This document shows, piece by piece, positions 10,896 to 20,744 of a DNA stretch of 64,000 nt. The position numbers and the translations under genes were made by a program. This DNA comes from Bettongia penicillata ogilbyi. Taxonomy: Eukaryota > Chordata > Mammalia > Diprotodontia > Potoroidae. The stretch spans positions 3,143,501 through 3,207,500 of the forward strand of contig JAJHZJ010000009.1 in NCBI GenBank assembly GCA_023548195.1. The letters are read 5' to 3'. The notes beneath the pieces were generated by a model. That model was not told where the DNA came from, did not search any database, and worked only from the letters and a program-made list of their open reading frames with translations. The first letter of the stretch is position 1. The number at the start of each line of letters is the position of its first letter.

Positions 10896-11369
10896 ATCTT
10901 ATTTTTTATATTGTTCCATGTAGTCCAGATAGAAACAATGCTGGGACAAGCTGTTATCTTGCTATCATCTTTTATATCTTATGTCCTATGGATTATTTGG
11001 AAAAAATAGCTGCCTTTTGTAGTTGAATAGAAGTATAAGGATACAAGCTCATCGTTTACAGTTTCAGCAAAAGCATTAGACAAGATAATAGGGATGATCT
11101 AATCCTATTCCTACAAAATCATGGTCTATTTATTTCTTCTAGCTCTTCTTAAGACATATTGTCTGGTTGAGATTACCAAATGGAACTTGGACTGTTGCCT
11201 TAATGTCTTTTGTTTATGTCTCTGGGTTTTGAGATAGAGTTCCATATGCCATGGAAATGATGAGTATTTAGTATAGTGACACCTATTAAAAACGCTGTTT
11301 TATGAATCAGTGTTATATCCCCCGGGAATTTGTATGAAATTGATCAGTCTATAACAACGTTCCAGTTCT
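10896..11369. other. Unassigned non-coding sequence
   Basis: No repeat family recognised. 11137-11210 shares phrases with 8540-8620 (ctcttaggaaacag-like, ggttaagattaccaaatgga), so both may hold pieces of one unidentified repeat. Confidence 0.4.
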
Positions 11370-11653
11370 TCCTGGTATGGTGGTACATGCCTATAATCTC
11401 TGCTGCCTGAGAGGCTAAGGTTAGTGAATCTCTTGAGCTACCAATTCTGAACCACAGCGGGCTGAGCAAATTAGGCATCTGCACTAAGGTTAACAATAGT
11501 TTGATGAGTCCCCAGGAATGGGGTTTCCTCTAAGTTACCTAAGGAGGGGAAAACCAGCCCAGTTCAGGTCAAAACTCCCAGGCCAATCAGAGTGGGACTA
11601 GGCTTGAGAGTAGCCTCCGTACTAAGAGAGTTAGGGTGACTCTAAAAAAAAAA
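11370..11653 (+). pseudogene. 7SL (SRP) RNA retropseudogene
   Basis: 7SL RNA is the scaffold of the signal recognition particle. The copy covers nearly the whole RNA: the Alu domain (tggtatggtggtacatgcct, then cctgagaggctaagg) and the S domain (gttacctaaggagggg, ccagcccagttcaggtcaaa, actccc). An A tract at 11644-11653 marks retroposition. Length of about 274 is close to the roughly 300-nt parent. Presence of the S domain separates it from Alu-type SINEs. Many substitutions make it a dead copy. Confidence 0.85.
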
Positions 11654-12078
11654 CCAAACCGAACTAAACCAGTGGCGCAGTTATAGTCAAATTTATGAGT
11701 TGAGTTCTCCAAGATATTTTGAATTCTGTATTTGTAACATGGGGATTTGTTTTGTCAGTCCCTGAAAGATAATGAATTCTGGATTTAATTTTCGCATAAG
11801 GTCATGTCCTATTTACATGTTAGGTGCTAATTTTTTGTTTTAGCTTGAAGTGATATGTTGCACAGTTTCTACTGTTTCTTTGTTATTACTAAAATACCAA
11901 TATTTCTCTTTTTATTTTGTGAACCATGTGCTAGTCCAGGAATCACTAGGAACTATTATACGTGGAGCAATAAGAATGATATATATCCTCAACTTGTGTA
12001 TGTATAGGGGTGTCAGACAGACACTGGGACATCAGTTCACTTTGGTGAGGGAGAAAGAGCTCCTGAACTTATTTGGTA
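11654..12078. other. Unassigned non-coding sequence
   Basis: No recognised repeat or coding frame. Confidence 0.45.
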
Positions 12079-12336
12079 TTGTTGCCGTTTAGTTATTTTT
12101 CAATTGTGTCCAGCTCTTTGTGTCCCTTTTTGGGGCTTTCTTGGCAAAGATACTAGAGTAGTCTACTGTTTCCTTCTATAGCTCATTTTTTACAGATAAG
12201 GAAACTGAGGCAAACAGGGTTAAATGACTTGACCAGGATCACACAGCTGGTAAGAGTCTGAGTTCAGATTTGAACTCAGGTCTCCCTGACTCCAGCCTGT
12301 GGCACTCTATCCACTGTGCCACCTGCCTGCCCTATC
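12079..12336 (-). mobile_element. tRNA-headed SINE with RTE-like 3' end
   Basis: Full-length reversed copy: cagctctttgtgtccctttt, ttcttggcaaagatactaga, gataaggaaactgaggcaaa, acacagctggtaag and cactctatccactgtgccac. Confidence 0.9.
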
Positions 12337-12839
12337 ATCTATAATTAAGCTGCTACAGCTCTGTAAAAGGGCTGTCTGTACCCTTAAATATGGTACCCTC
12401 CAAGTTCAATACCCTGAAATAAAAGCTTCTATCACTGTGACCTAGTTACAGCTCTTGCTAACCATGTTTCCACTGTAACATTATTTCTGACAAGAGCTAG
12501 GTGATGCTGGAGTTTCAGATGCTTCAAGTGACAAGGATGGAAGTATCTCAGGCATCTCAGAAAGCACACGCAAGTGGGAGCGCATGCCACCCACCCACAC
12601 ACATAGGCTGAGATTGTTCTGAAAAGGTTTGACCTGCTTCCAGGGACGTGTGAGAACTGTGATCCTCCACCACTCTGTGCTCCGTGGCAGTCAATGATAA
12701 AGACACCAATAACTCAGATTTAGTTGACACCAAAGCAGGAGCAAGGACTGATCTGCAGAGGATGGGGCTAACTTGATCTTGGACCTCACTGAGTGTTTAC
12801 GAGTTTCACTTTGACAATTTAGTTTTGAAGATGGGCTTC
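12337..12839. other. Unassigned non-coding sequence
   Basis: No repeat recognised. A short (CACA)-rich run lies near 12590-12605. Confidence 0.45.
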
Positions 12840-13130
12840 ATTAAAGGGCAATTATAGGTTAAGTAACATTTTGGCTCACTGCCTAATGTGGAAAATTCTA
12901 CTGTGACAATCAGATAATCCTGAGATTAAGCATGGCAGCAACCGCTACTGAAAGAGGAAGCTTAACAAGGAGGAAAAAGACTGTCCACAAAGATGACCTC
13001 ATCCCAGCTGCTTTGTCTGGGCAGGAAGTCTGGATCGGCAGGGCCCACAAGCTCAGGAGGCTGCTAGCATCGTGGGTAACCCCTGCTAGGAACAGCCACG
13101 GAAGACAAAACGTTTGCCTGCCTTTGTAGC
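12840..13130. other. Candidate conserved non-coding element
   Basis: Repeat-free, balanced in composition, with AT cores (gggcaattataggttaag, cagataatcctgagattaag). A 65-codon plus frame lies at 12932-13129 but has no recognisable domain; an exon cannot be excluded or supported. Confidence 0.3.
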
Positions 13131-13289
13131 GTGAAAGGCTTGGTCACACAACTGACCCTCCTCTCTCCTTTCATCCCTAAATGGGCCCTCAGTCACATTC
13201 GGACTGGTCACCTATTGCTCATTACTGCATGGGCTCTGCTGTCTCTTACCTCCGTACCATTGATTACGGTATTCCTTTTTCCTTTCCTG

Positions 13290-13728
13290 GAGAAGCAGAG
13301 CGGTGTAATGAAAAGTGTTGAATTTGGAATCAGGAAAGCCAGGTTTAAGGACCAGCCATGCTTTTTATTACCTGTTCTGTTGGTGTTCATTCATGCCTGA
13401 CTCTTCCAGACCACATTTGGGAGTTTTCTTGTCAGAGATACTGGAGTGGTTTGCCATTTTCTTCTCTAGCTCATTTTATAAATGAGGAAACTGAGACAGA
13501 CAAGGTTGAGTGATTTGCTCAGGGTCACCCAGCTAGTGAGTGCCTGAGGTCAGGTTTGAACGCTGAAAGACTTCAGGCCCTGGTGTTCTGTCCACTGTTA
13601 TCACCTAACTCTAACTTCGAGCAAATCACTTTATCTCTTGAGGCTTCAGTTTTCTCAACTGTAAAAATATGAGGTTGGACCAGAAGATTTTTTTTTAAAT
13701 CTCTTCCAGTTCCAAATCTATAATCATC
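13290..13728 (+). mobile_element. MIR split by a SINE insertion
   Basis: The 5' half at about 13295-13352 (gtgttgaatttggaatcagg) and the 3' half at about 13612-13728 (cgagcaaatcactttatctc, gcttcagttttctcaactgt, tcttccagttccaaatctat) are colinear MIR parts on plus, separated by the minus-strand SINE. Confidence 0.75.
13374..13611 (-). mobile_element. tRNA-headed SINE inserted in a MIR
   Basis: Reversed copy of the RTE-tailed family: cctgactcttccagaccaca, gatactggagtggtttgcca, ggaaactgagacagacaagg and cacccagctagtgag. Boundaries are approximate because no clear TSD was found. Confidence 0.85.
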
Positions 13729-13734
13729 GTCCTC

Positions 13735-14044
13735 TAACCAAATACTACTTCTCTTTCAAGGCTGTACTCAGTTTTACATTCCCACTATAACATTATTTTT
13801 GATGAGAGGTAGATGAGATCTAGTCTTCTCAATCCAAAGTAATTTATGCTGCCTTTGAATGCTATAACATTTATGATGTGTCTGGCATACATTTGGTACT
13901 TAGCACCTATTGCCTTGGAAGTTTATTCAACTGATTCATATGCATGTCTTTATGGCCCAGCCACACTGTAAGCTCCTTGAAGGCAGAGGTGATCTCTTTT
14001 TATTACCCACGACAGCATCCAGTATAGTTCTAGGTACATAGGTG
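13735..14044 (+). mobile_element. L2 3' end, cut by a SINE
   Basis: L2 tail order ctgtaagctccttgaaggca, catccagtatagttctagg. Its last bases, gtgcttaataagac, resume at 14354-14375 beyond the SINE. Confidence 0.75.
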
Positions 14045-14344
14045 AGGTAGCTAGGTGGTGCAGTGGATAGAGCACCAGTGCAAGAGTCAGGAGGATCTGA
14101 GTTTAAATCTCACTTCAAATATTTGACACTCACTAGCTGTGGGACCTTGGGCAAGTCACTTAACTCCAATTGCTACCCAGTCATCCTGATGAGTATCTGG
14201 TCACTGGATTCAGATGGCTGTGGAGAAGAAGTGAGGCTGGTGACCTACACAGCCTTCCCTCACTCAAAACAAAGTCAAGTGCAAGTCATGTCATTATTTC
14301 TCTGATGGCATGGTCTTCCTCGGCAATGAAGGACAAATATACAC
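14045..14344 (+). mobile_element. Marsupial SINE, full length (gtcatcctgatgagtatctg family)
   Basis: tRNA-like head (ctaggtggtgcagtggatag), middle (gggcaagtcacttaactcca) and family-specific 3' part (gtcatcctgatgagtatctg, gaagtgaggctggtgac, gcaatgaaggacaaata). The 9-bp direct repeat acataggtg at 14036-14044 and 14345-14353 is its TSD. It is inserted within an L2 tail. Confidence 0.9.
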
Positions 14345-14384
14345 ACATAGGTGTGCTTAATAAGACTTTTCATGGAGTCTCCAC

Positions 14385-14595
14385 CTGCTAATACCTTCCC
14401 TTCTCAGACTGCCTTCTATTGGTTTTGGATCTTGTATGAACCTACTTATATGTACCTTATCTCCCCCTTTAGCATGTAAGCTCCTTGTGGACAGATCTTA
14501 TTTCTGTCTTTCTTTGAGTCTTTTGAGCTTGGCACCTTGCCTGACACATAGAAAGGGCTTAATAAAAAGGCTTCTTGGTTGGCTGTTGACTAATA
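14385..14595 (+). mobile_element. L2 3' end
   Basis: Ordered L2 tail: gcatgtaagctccttgtgga, cttggcaccttgcctgacac, gggcttaataaaaaggc. Confidence 0.8.
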
Positions 14596-14692
14596 AGCAT
14601 TCCAATATGCAGGCATGCATATAATGTTGGCCACTGACCATTAACTGACCATGAGAGTGCCAACACATTCAGGCCGGATTCCATATCAATTG

Positions 14693-14857
14693 GCCAACAG
14701 ACATTTATTAACAGTCAATTGTTATATTATTTTAATAAATAATGAAATAGTTTTTAAATAAAATAATCAATAGATATGTTATTATTAGGCGCTTACTATT
14801 GCCAATATTACGTGAGTGAAACAGTTCTATCCCCTCAAAGAACTTGCATTGTAATCA
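14693..14857 (-). mobile_element. L2 3' end with AT-rich interruption
   Basis: The plus strand gives the reverse complement of an L2 tail: ccaacagacatttattaa, then after about 70 bases of AT-rich sequence, ggcgcttactattgcc and cctcaaagaacttgcattgt. Confidence 0.65.
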
Positions 14858-14858
14858 A

Positions 14859-14861
<3 letters not shown>

Positions 14862-14920
<59 letters not shown>

Positions 14921-14995
14921 ATATATATGTATATATATGTGTGTGTGTATACATATACATATACATATATATATATATACATATACATATATAGT
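14862..14995. repeat. (TA)n with (TG)n interruption
   Basis: Long alternating TA tract with TGTATA and TGTG segments. The two Ile/Tyr-rich frames over it are artefacts. Confidence 0.97.
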
Positions 14996-15354
14996 AGCCA
15001 AGCTCCGATTAAGGAATGATGAATAGTATTCTCCCTCTACTACTGTGGAGGGAGGAGCTCAGAGCTTTAACTCTGACAAGAAAGAGATTTCCTATGATTT
15101 ATCCAAAGTTGAATGCTTTGGTGAGTTCTGGAGGACCCTAATGATGGTCTCTGACCTTGGTTTTTTCCATCAAAGATGGAACCTAGGTAATCAGCTACTT
15201 TTTTAGGCAATATTGTAACTAATAACTGTTTATCTAGGAACCTGTTAGAACTGGAGCTAGGATAAGGACAAGAGAATAATTTATCTCTCCTTCCTTCAAC
15301 CCCAGCCAGGTGAGAATGATCCTTAACACGGAATATTGACCAGATTGAATAGGT
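14996..15354. other. Unassigned non-coding sequence
   Basis: No recognised repeat or coding frame. Confidence 0.45.
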
Positions 15355-15645
15355 AATAATAATAGCTAATACTAAGAACATTCATATGGCTTTTTACATA
15401 TATTATCTCACTTCATCCTCACAATAACCCTGTGAGATAGTGTCTATCATCTCCATTTTACAGATGAGAAAGTCAATATTTAATACATACTAAATATATA
15501 CTGAATAATAATATTTAATAAATACTGAATAATAATACACTGAAAAGTAAGAAAGGTTATCACTTGTCCAAGGTCACACAGCAAGTAAGTATTGAAAGCA
15601 GAATTCAAACTCAGGTCTTCCTGACTCCATTCACTGCATGATCTG
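15355..15645 (-). mobile_element. CORE-SINE with internal AT-rich expansion
   Basis: Reversed SINE: ttatctcacttcatcctcac, ccattttacagatgagaaag, then after an insert at about 15475-15543, tccaaggtcacacagcaagt and ggtcttcctgactcc. The insert contains two related units built on atttaatacatac/atttaataaatac and ctgaataat. Confidence 0.8.
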
Positions 15646-15689
15646 AATAAGAAGATAATCATGCCCTTTATTCAACACTGAGGCCCCTT

Positions 15690-16080
15690 GGGAAAGGGCC
15701 AGATACCTTGACCGAGCTGCCTATTTGGCAGAGCTTGGATTTTCGGAGACATGATGTGGTTTCTAGCTCTCAAGGGGTCAGAGCTGAGCCGTTCTGGATC
15801 CTGACATGTGACCCAACTTGACTAGGAAGAGTGAGCAGGGCTTGAAGAAAGGTTTTCTGTAATCACTGTTTCATTGTCTCCTCTACCTGGCAGACAGGAA
15901 AGGAGAATTCTTGTGGCCCCGTTATCTGCTTTGCTGGAAACACTGTGGTTCTTCACTTTGGCAGCGGCTAATGGTGGAGAAAAGGAAAATGGTTCTGATG
16001 GGCAAAGGGATGGTCTGCAATCTGTGTCTGTGTCTCCCTTTCACTGTCCAAGGAGTTGAGAAATCCATGCAACCTCATAT
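15690..16080. other. Repeat-free stretch, possible conserved element
   Basis: No repeat recognised and composition close to unique sequence. Two overlapping plus frames (15874-16059, 15911-16246) have no recognised domain and the second runs into an L2, so neither is supported. Confidence 0.25.
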
Positions 16081-16185
16081 CAAGGTAGAACCAAATAGGC
16101 CCAGGAGATATATCTATTGTCATTTTCCTTCCAGAAACAATAGCATCTATTATATTTTAGGATTATTGTTAAGGTTTTTATTCTC

Positions 16186-16800
16186 AAACAATCAACAAGC
16201 ATTATTAAGTGCATGCTACAGGCCCCGCATTGTACTAGGTTGTTAAAAGACATAGACAAAAATGAAAGCAATCACCCTCAAGGAGATTATATTCTGTTAT
16301 GGAAGCAATTTGTACAGGTAATCCAAAAGGAATATAAGGCAATTTTGGTGGGGAAATGCAAGAAGCAGGGGAATCAGAAAAGGCTTCATGTAGGGGGTGG
16401 TGTGTGCCTTAAACTTGGAAGGAACGTAGGGATACTAAGAAAGGGTGTATTCTAGGCATGGGGGACAGTCTGTACAAAGGAACAGAGATGATCAGTTGAA
16501 TGTCGTGTGTGAAGGACAGAAAGGAGACCAAATGTGCTAAGTCTGGAAAGGCAGGCTGGAATCAGGTGTGGATACTCAATGCCAAACAGAGGAATTAGCA
16601 TTTTATTCTTGACACGATTGGGAACGACTCGAGTTTCTTGAGCAAGGGAGGGAAACACTTGTGCCTTAGGAAAATCCTGTTGGCAGCTGTGTGGCTTGTG
16701 GATAGGAGAGGGGAGATTGGAGACTCATTCAGAAACTACTGCAATAGTTCAGAGGAGAAATGATGAGGACCTCAATGAGAACAGCAGCTTTACGAATAAA
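16186..16800 (-). mobile_element. L2 3' region (ORF2 C-terminus and 3' UTR), degenerate
   Basis: The plus strand carries the reverse complement of an L2 3' part: caacaagcattattaagtgc, cctcaaggagattatattct, aggcttcatgtagggggtgg, ttctaggcatgggggacagt, caatgccaaacagaggaatt and ctactgcaatagttcagagg. About 610 bases, the longest L2 piece here. No open frame survives. Confidence 0.8.
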
Positions 16801-16904
16801 GAGTTAGGCTTCTTAAGCTGGGAAGGACTTTGATAGAATTCGACTCAGAGTTATTCTGTGATCTGGGCTCAAAATTCAGTTTTATTTGCTAGCTGAATGA
16901 CCTG

Positions 16905-17060
16905 ATTGGCTGAGGAGGAGAGGAACAGGGAGGATGTGTTCCAGGCAGAGGAATGAAAATTGTACATAGGTTGAGAGGTTATTTGCAGAGTGTTGGCATG
17001 TGGAAGGGAGGGGTGAGGAGAGGAGGAGTGAGATGAGGAGGAGGCTGGTCTGGCTGATAT
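16905..17060 (-). mobile_element. Second L2 fragment
   Basis: gtgttccaggcagaggaatg and agagtgttggcatgtggaag resemble the L2 segment also seen at 16450-16540, suggesting a second partial copy. Confidence 0.5.
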
Positions 17061-17504
17061 TTCCTAAGTGGAATATGGGCTACAAGAAAATAGTACTCAA
17101 GCCTTGGATTATCTTAACTACCTTCTTCTCATAATATACAGTGGTTGTCCCTCTTGGTCTCATGTTCTTTTTTTTTTTTTAAAAAGTGGGCATCTATCTA
17201 GTCTCTGAAGAGTTTTATAATATTTCAACTTTAGTTGTCAAATGAGAATAGAAGGGGTGAAATGCAGAGTAACAAGTACTTGAGGGATAAAGGCAAATTG
17301 TGTTTTGAGGGAGGGTGGTGGGGGTGATCTGGAATGATCTATGAAAATTATAGGATAATTTAAGGCAATGTCATGAGTATGACCCCAACCCAAGACAGTG
17401 ACGCCTTTGTAGAAGGGAAGGACAATAACATCTTTCTGCTCTACCTCATCCTGACTCTTATATATAACTGAATCTCCTGTTATAATTATCAATGGCCCTA
17501 AGAA
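17061..17504. other. Unassigned non-coding sequence
   Basis: Contains a T run at 17168-17180 but no repeat family I can name. Confidence 0.4.
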
Positions 17505-17615
17505 GCTTGCCTTAGATACTTATTATCTGTGCTCTCCTGGGCAAGTCACGGAACCACTCTGGGCCTCCATTTGGTCCTCTGTAAAATGGCACTCACCTCT
17601 CTGATAATTTGATCC
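17505..17615 (+). mobile_element. MIR fragment
   Basis: gggcaagtcacggaaccact, gggcctccatttggtcctct, then gtaaaatggcactcacc. Confidence 0.65.
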
Positions 17616-17907
17616 TAACATCCCAAGAGTAACTGAGCAAGTGGAGGGATGTTTCAGTGCAAAGCCATCATGACTATCACATGACCTGGAGGGCATACTA
17701 GGTGCCTCACCTTGAAACCTTTGGGCAAATAAAGGAATAGTTTCTTTATTAAATAGGTCATCAACATGGGCTCATTAACCCAGACATCTATGCATCTTGG
17801 CAACAGAAATAAGTTCAAGGGAAAGTTAGATAAATTTGTGGACAATAGATTCATGACTGGTTATGAAAAAGGAGCTAAGGATATTGGAACACAATCTGAA
17901 CATGTGA
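17616..17907. other. Unassigned non-coding sequence
   Basis: No recognised repeat or coding frame. Confidence 0.4.
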
Positions 17908-18197
17908 TAATATGAATGACTTCTCTGGCTTCCTTCATCTCCCAGCTAAAATTCAGTCTTCTATAGAAAGCTTTTCCTATTTTCTCCTTAATTCTAGTGG
18001 CTTCCCTCTGATGATTATCTCCATTTATCCTGTGTATAGCTTTTTAGTACATAGTTGTTTCCACCCTCCTCCAGCCCAGCCCCACCATTGTGAACTTCTA
18101 AAGGACAAGAACTATCTTTTGTCTTTCTTTTTATCCCTAGCACTTAGCACACTGCCTGGTCCACCGAAGGTGCTTACTAAATGTTTATTTACTGACA
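17908..18197 (+). mobile_element. L2 3' end
   Basis: Well-ordered L2 3' UTR: ggcttccttcatctcccagc, gaaagcttttcctattttct, ttctagtggcttccctctga, then tagcacttagcacactgcct and gtgcttactaaatgtttatt. Confidence 0.85.
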
Positions 18198-18440
18198 GTA
18201 CATCTTTGCCCTCACTGTCCTTTGGGCATTTATCAGTCAGAGTCCTTGGACAGAGGGGCCAAGAAAACCAGAGAGGGCATTTATATCTCCTTATTTTGCT
18301 TAGTGTCCCAGAGAAGTCCATATTGTGCTTTAGTGGCAGTTGGGACTAGGATCCTGGTCTCTTGACTCTCACTTTGGCACTTTTCCCCTTTACCTCACCA
18401 GTGGTTCTTGTCTTACTGGAAAAGAAATGAGCATACTTCA
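18198..18440. other. Unassigned non-coding sequence
   Basis: No recognised repeat. Confidence 0.4.
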
Positions 18441-18442
18441 TG

Positions 18443-18655
18443 TTAACAGTGGATGTTTGTGAAGTGCTTTAAAGTTTATACCCTCTTCACATCCATGATG
18501 TCCTTTGAACTCACAGCAACCTTATGAAATATTATCATCTCCTCTTATACAGATGAGGAGAGCGACAGACTTTCCTAGGGTAAAGGAAGAATTCAATGTT
18601 ATATTTGAACCCAGGATATCCTGACTCTGAATCTTACACTCAGATGACCCTTACC
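18443..18655 (-). mobile_element. CORE-SINE/MIR
   Basis: gtgaagtgctttaaagttta, actcacagcaaccttatgaa, acagatgaggagagcgacag, and ttgaacccaggatatcctga read as a reversed MIR-type SINE. Confidence 0.75.
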
Positions 18656-18919
18656 ATCTAGGATCTCACCCAAACCTAAAGCGGTAACTTGAAACTCCCT
18701 GCATGTTGGCAGATGCCTGACTTGGATATCCTACATCCAAAGAAGAAAGCGACTTTTATGGAAACTGCTAAGAGAGGTGACCTCTGGATGGTCTCTATGG
18801 CCCTCTAACACTCCTGATCCTGGGATGGAGGCATGAAAAGCTAGTCAGATGCTTCCTAAGGCAGGATCTCTGTCTCAGGTGAATAAGGACCAGTATACCA
18901 GTTAAGCCTATACTCCTTT
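18656..18919. other. Unassigned non-coding sequence
   Basis: Possible MIR end near 18773-18830, too degenerate to call. Confidence 0.35.
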
Positions 18920-19032
18920 AGTGGAGAAGGAAATGGCAAACCATTCCAGTATCTTTGCCAAGAAAACCTCATGGACAGTATGATCCATGAGGTCACAAGA
19001 ATTGGACACAACTAAATAAGTCTATAACAACA
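18920..19032 (+). mobile_element. tRNA-headed SINE, 5'-truncated
   Basis: 3' half of the RTE-tailed family: gtggagaaggaaatggcaaa, ccattccagtatctttgcca, cacaagaattggacacaact. Confidence 0.85.
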
Positions 19033-19054
19033 GCCTTTCTCCAACAGCCCAGAG

Positions 19055-19600
19055 CCTGACCCACGAAGGAATTTCAAAGTTAGAAGAGATATCAACAGCC
19101 TTCTACTCCCACCCATATCCAGTAAAAGAATCCCCACTATAACACATCCAACAAGTGGTCAACCAACCTTTGCTTGAAGGCCTTCAGAGGTAGCCAGTCC
19201 ATTCCATTTTTAGATAGCTCTAAATGCTTTGATTTTTAATTAAAAGCTAAATTTTCCTCCTTGTTCCATTTCTGCCACTATTCCTAGTTTTGTTCTTTGG
19301 GACCAAATAGAATAAATGCAGCCCTCTTTTATGTGACAGCCTGTCAGATACTTGAAGATGCTGTCATGTCTCCAAATTTCAGTTCCTTCAATTAATCCTC
19401 ATATGGCATAAACTCAATGTCCTCCTCCATCCTACTTGTCCTCCTCTGGACACTTTCCAGCTTATCAAAGACCTTTCCAGACTGACACAGTCCAGAACTG
19501 AGCAAAATACTCCAGATGTGATCTGTCCTTACTTAATTCTACCATCTTACTTTCCTAGAGCACTTTTTCACTTTATCAAAGACCTTGCCAACCATTGTCA
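19055..19600. mobile_element. CR1/L3-type LINE 3' end
   Basis: Recognisable CR1/L3 phrases: ttgaaggccttcagaggtag, ttaatcctcatatggcataa, tcctctggacactttccagc, agaactgagcaaaatactcc and ccagatgtgatctgtcc. No reading frame survives. I did not settle which strand is sense. Confidence 0.7.
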
Positions 19601-19634
19601 CATCCAGGCCTCACAAAGCCCCTTCCCCACCTCT

Positions 19635-19800
19635 GGATATAGGCAGGGCAGATTTTATTAACTTCGTTTGACAAATGAAGAAACTGAGGTCCAGAAATAC
19701 AAAGTAACTTTCCCTAAATCACTCAGAGAACAGACAGAGAACAGAGTCATGGCAATCTGACTCTCAGTCCAGTGGTCTTTCCATTGCACCAGCCCCACAG
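19635..19800 (-). mobile_element. MIR
   Basis: tttgacaaatgaagaaactg, aggtccagaaatacaaagt, then ctgactctcagtccagtggt, a reversed MIR. Confidence 0.7.
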
Positions 19801-20040
19801 ATGTACCCCCAAAGCATCTTGGTCTGAGGTCCCCTTGCTCCTGGGTCAGGTTCTTCTGTTGAGGGAACCATAGCTTTCCTAGGTTGGCGACAATAACCAA
19901 GACTTTGGCTGCACTTGGGAGCCAAAGCAACTGAAGCATGGCTGCGGCAGACCAAAGGGACCGAACCACCTTCTGATGTTTATTCCTTTCTATTTTTGGA
20001 ATCACTGGGAGGTTTGCAAAAAGCAGAATACTTAAACATC
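19801..20040. other. Unassigned non-coding sequence
   Basis: Overlapping minus frames at 19658-20005 run from the MIR into this stretch and lack support. Confidence 0.4.
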
Positions 20041-20400
20041 TCTGAGTTCTCAGCGATATAATTCATTTTAATCTCTTAAGCATTTGACAGTATTTGCTTG
20101 AAAGAAGGAGCAACAAGTACATAATTATTGCACTAATTAAGCTGCCAAAACACAAGCATGCCGCAAGAGCACCTTTGAAACAGGGAGCCCACGATTCATT
20201 AGCATCTGCTGTAAGCTTATTAATCACCTAACAGGCAATTAGCAAGCTGTTACTGTTTGAGGCTGCTATGTAAATAAATTCTTGGGTTAATTTCTTCCTC
20301 TGATAATAAAGAAAACATTATGAAAATTAGCTAAGCGACAATGTAAATGATCTTCACTGTTAATTATATGGCGGTGTTACATATGCAAGGGCCTGGGCAC
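20041..20400. promoter_or_regulatory. Candidate conserved enhancer-like element
   Basis: A 360-base island with no recognised repeat. TAAT/ATTA homeodomain-type cores recur about ten times, for example at cataattattgc, cactaattaagc, ttcattagc, ttaatcacc, ggcaattagc and gttaattatatgg. A TCF/LEF-type CTTTGAA lies at 20173-20179, a POU-like ATATGCAA near 20391 and a GATAA near 20402. This dense mixture resembles deeply conserved developmental enhancers. No target gene can be named and conservation is not shown. Confidence 0.45.
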
Positions 20401-20744
20401 CGATAAGGGTCCCCTCCCCTCCCTCCTGTCCCTCCCCCCAACTTCCCCCCTCAGCACCACAGTTTTAAAAATAAAATTGTTGACATAGGTAATGGGGGAG
20501 CCTTTCAGGATTGGAGTCCCAGATGTTTGCCTTCAGCTAACCCAGAGCAACTGCGCATTGCCTGACAGTGCAAATTGAGGCTCAGTGGGGGTCCAGCCAC
20601 CACATAGTCCCCAGGGCTGCCCTGTTTGAAAGGGATTGTGGAGGAAAAGAACCACTCTAGAACACCTTGCCTTCTCTTCATCCTGAGGACAGTAGAAGCC
20701 CATTTCTAAGTCAATAAAATTTTTTTTCAAAAAAAATATATATT
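20401..20744. other. Unassigned, with C-rich tract
   Basis: A pyrimidine tract (mostly C, with CCCT units) spans 20408-20452. The rest is unassigned. Confidence 0.5.

Noticed and set aside
10688..11026. Met- and Asp-rich frames
   Set aside because: GAT/GAC trinucleotide repeat.
16186..16800. A seemingly separate ~600-base repeat family, also seen at 21462, 26435, 32188, 42583, 45543 and 54138
   Set aside because: Read on the other strand, these pieces are L2 3' ends (tail gtgcctggcacatag, then the ORF2 end), so they are minus-strand L2.
17912..18349. 145-codon plus-strand frame
   Set aside because: Its first two thirds are an L2 3' UTR on the plus strand; no known domain in the rest.
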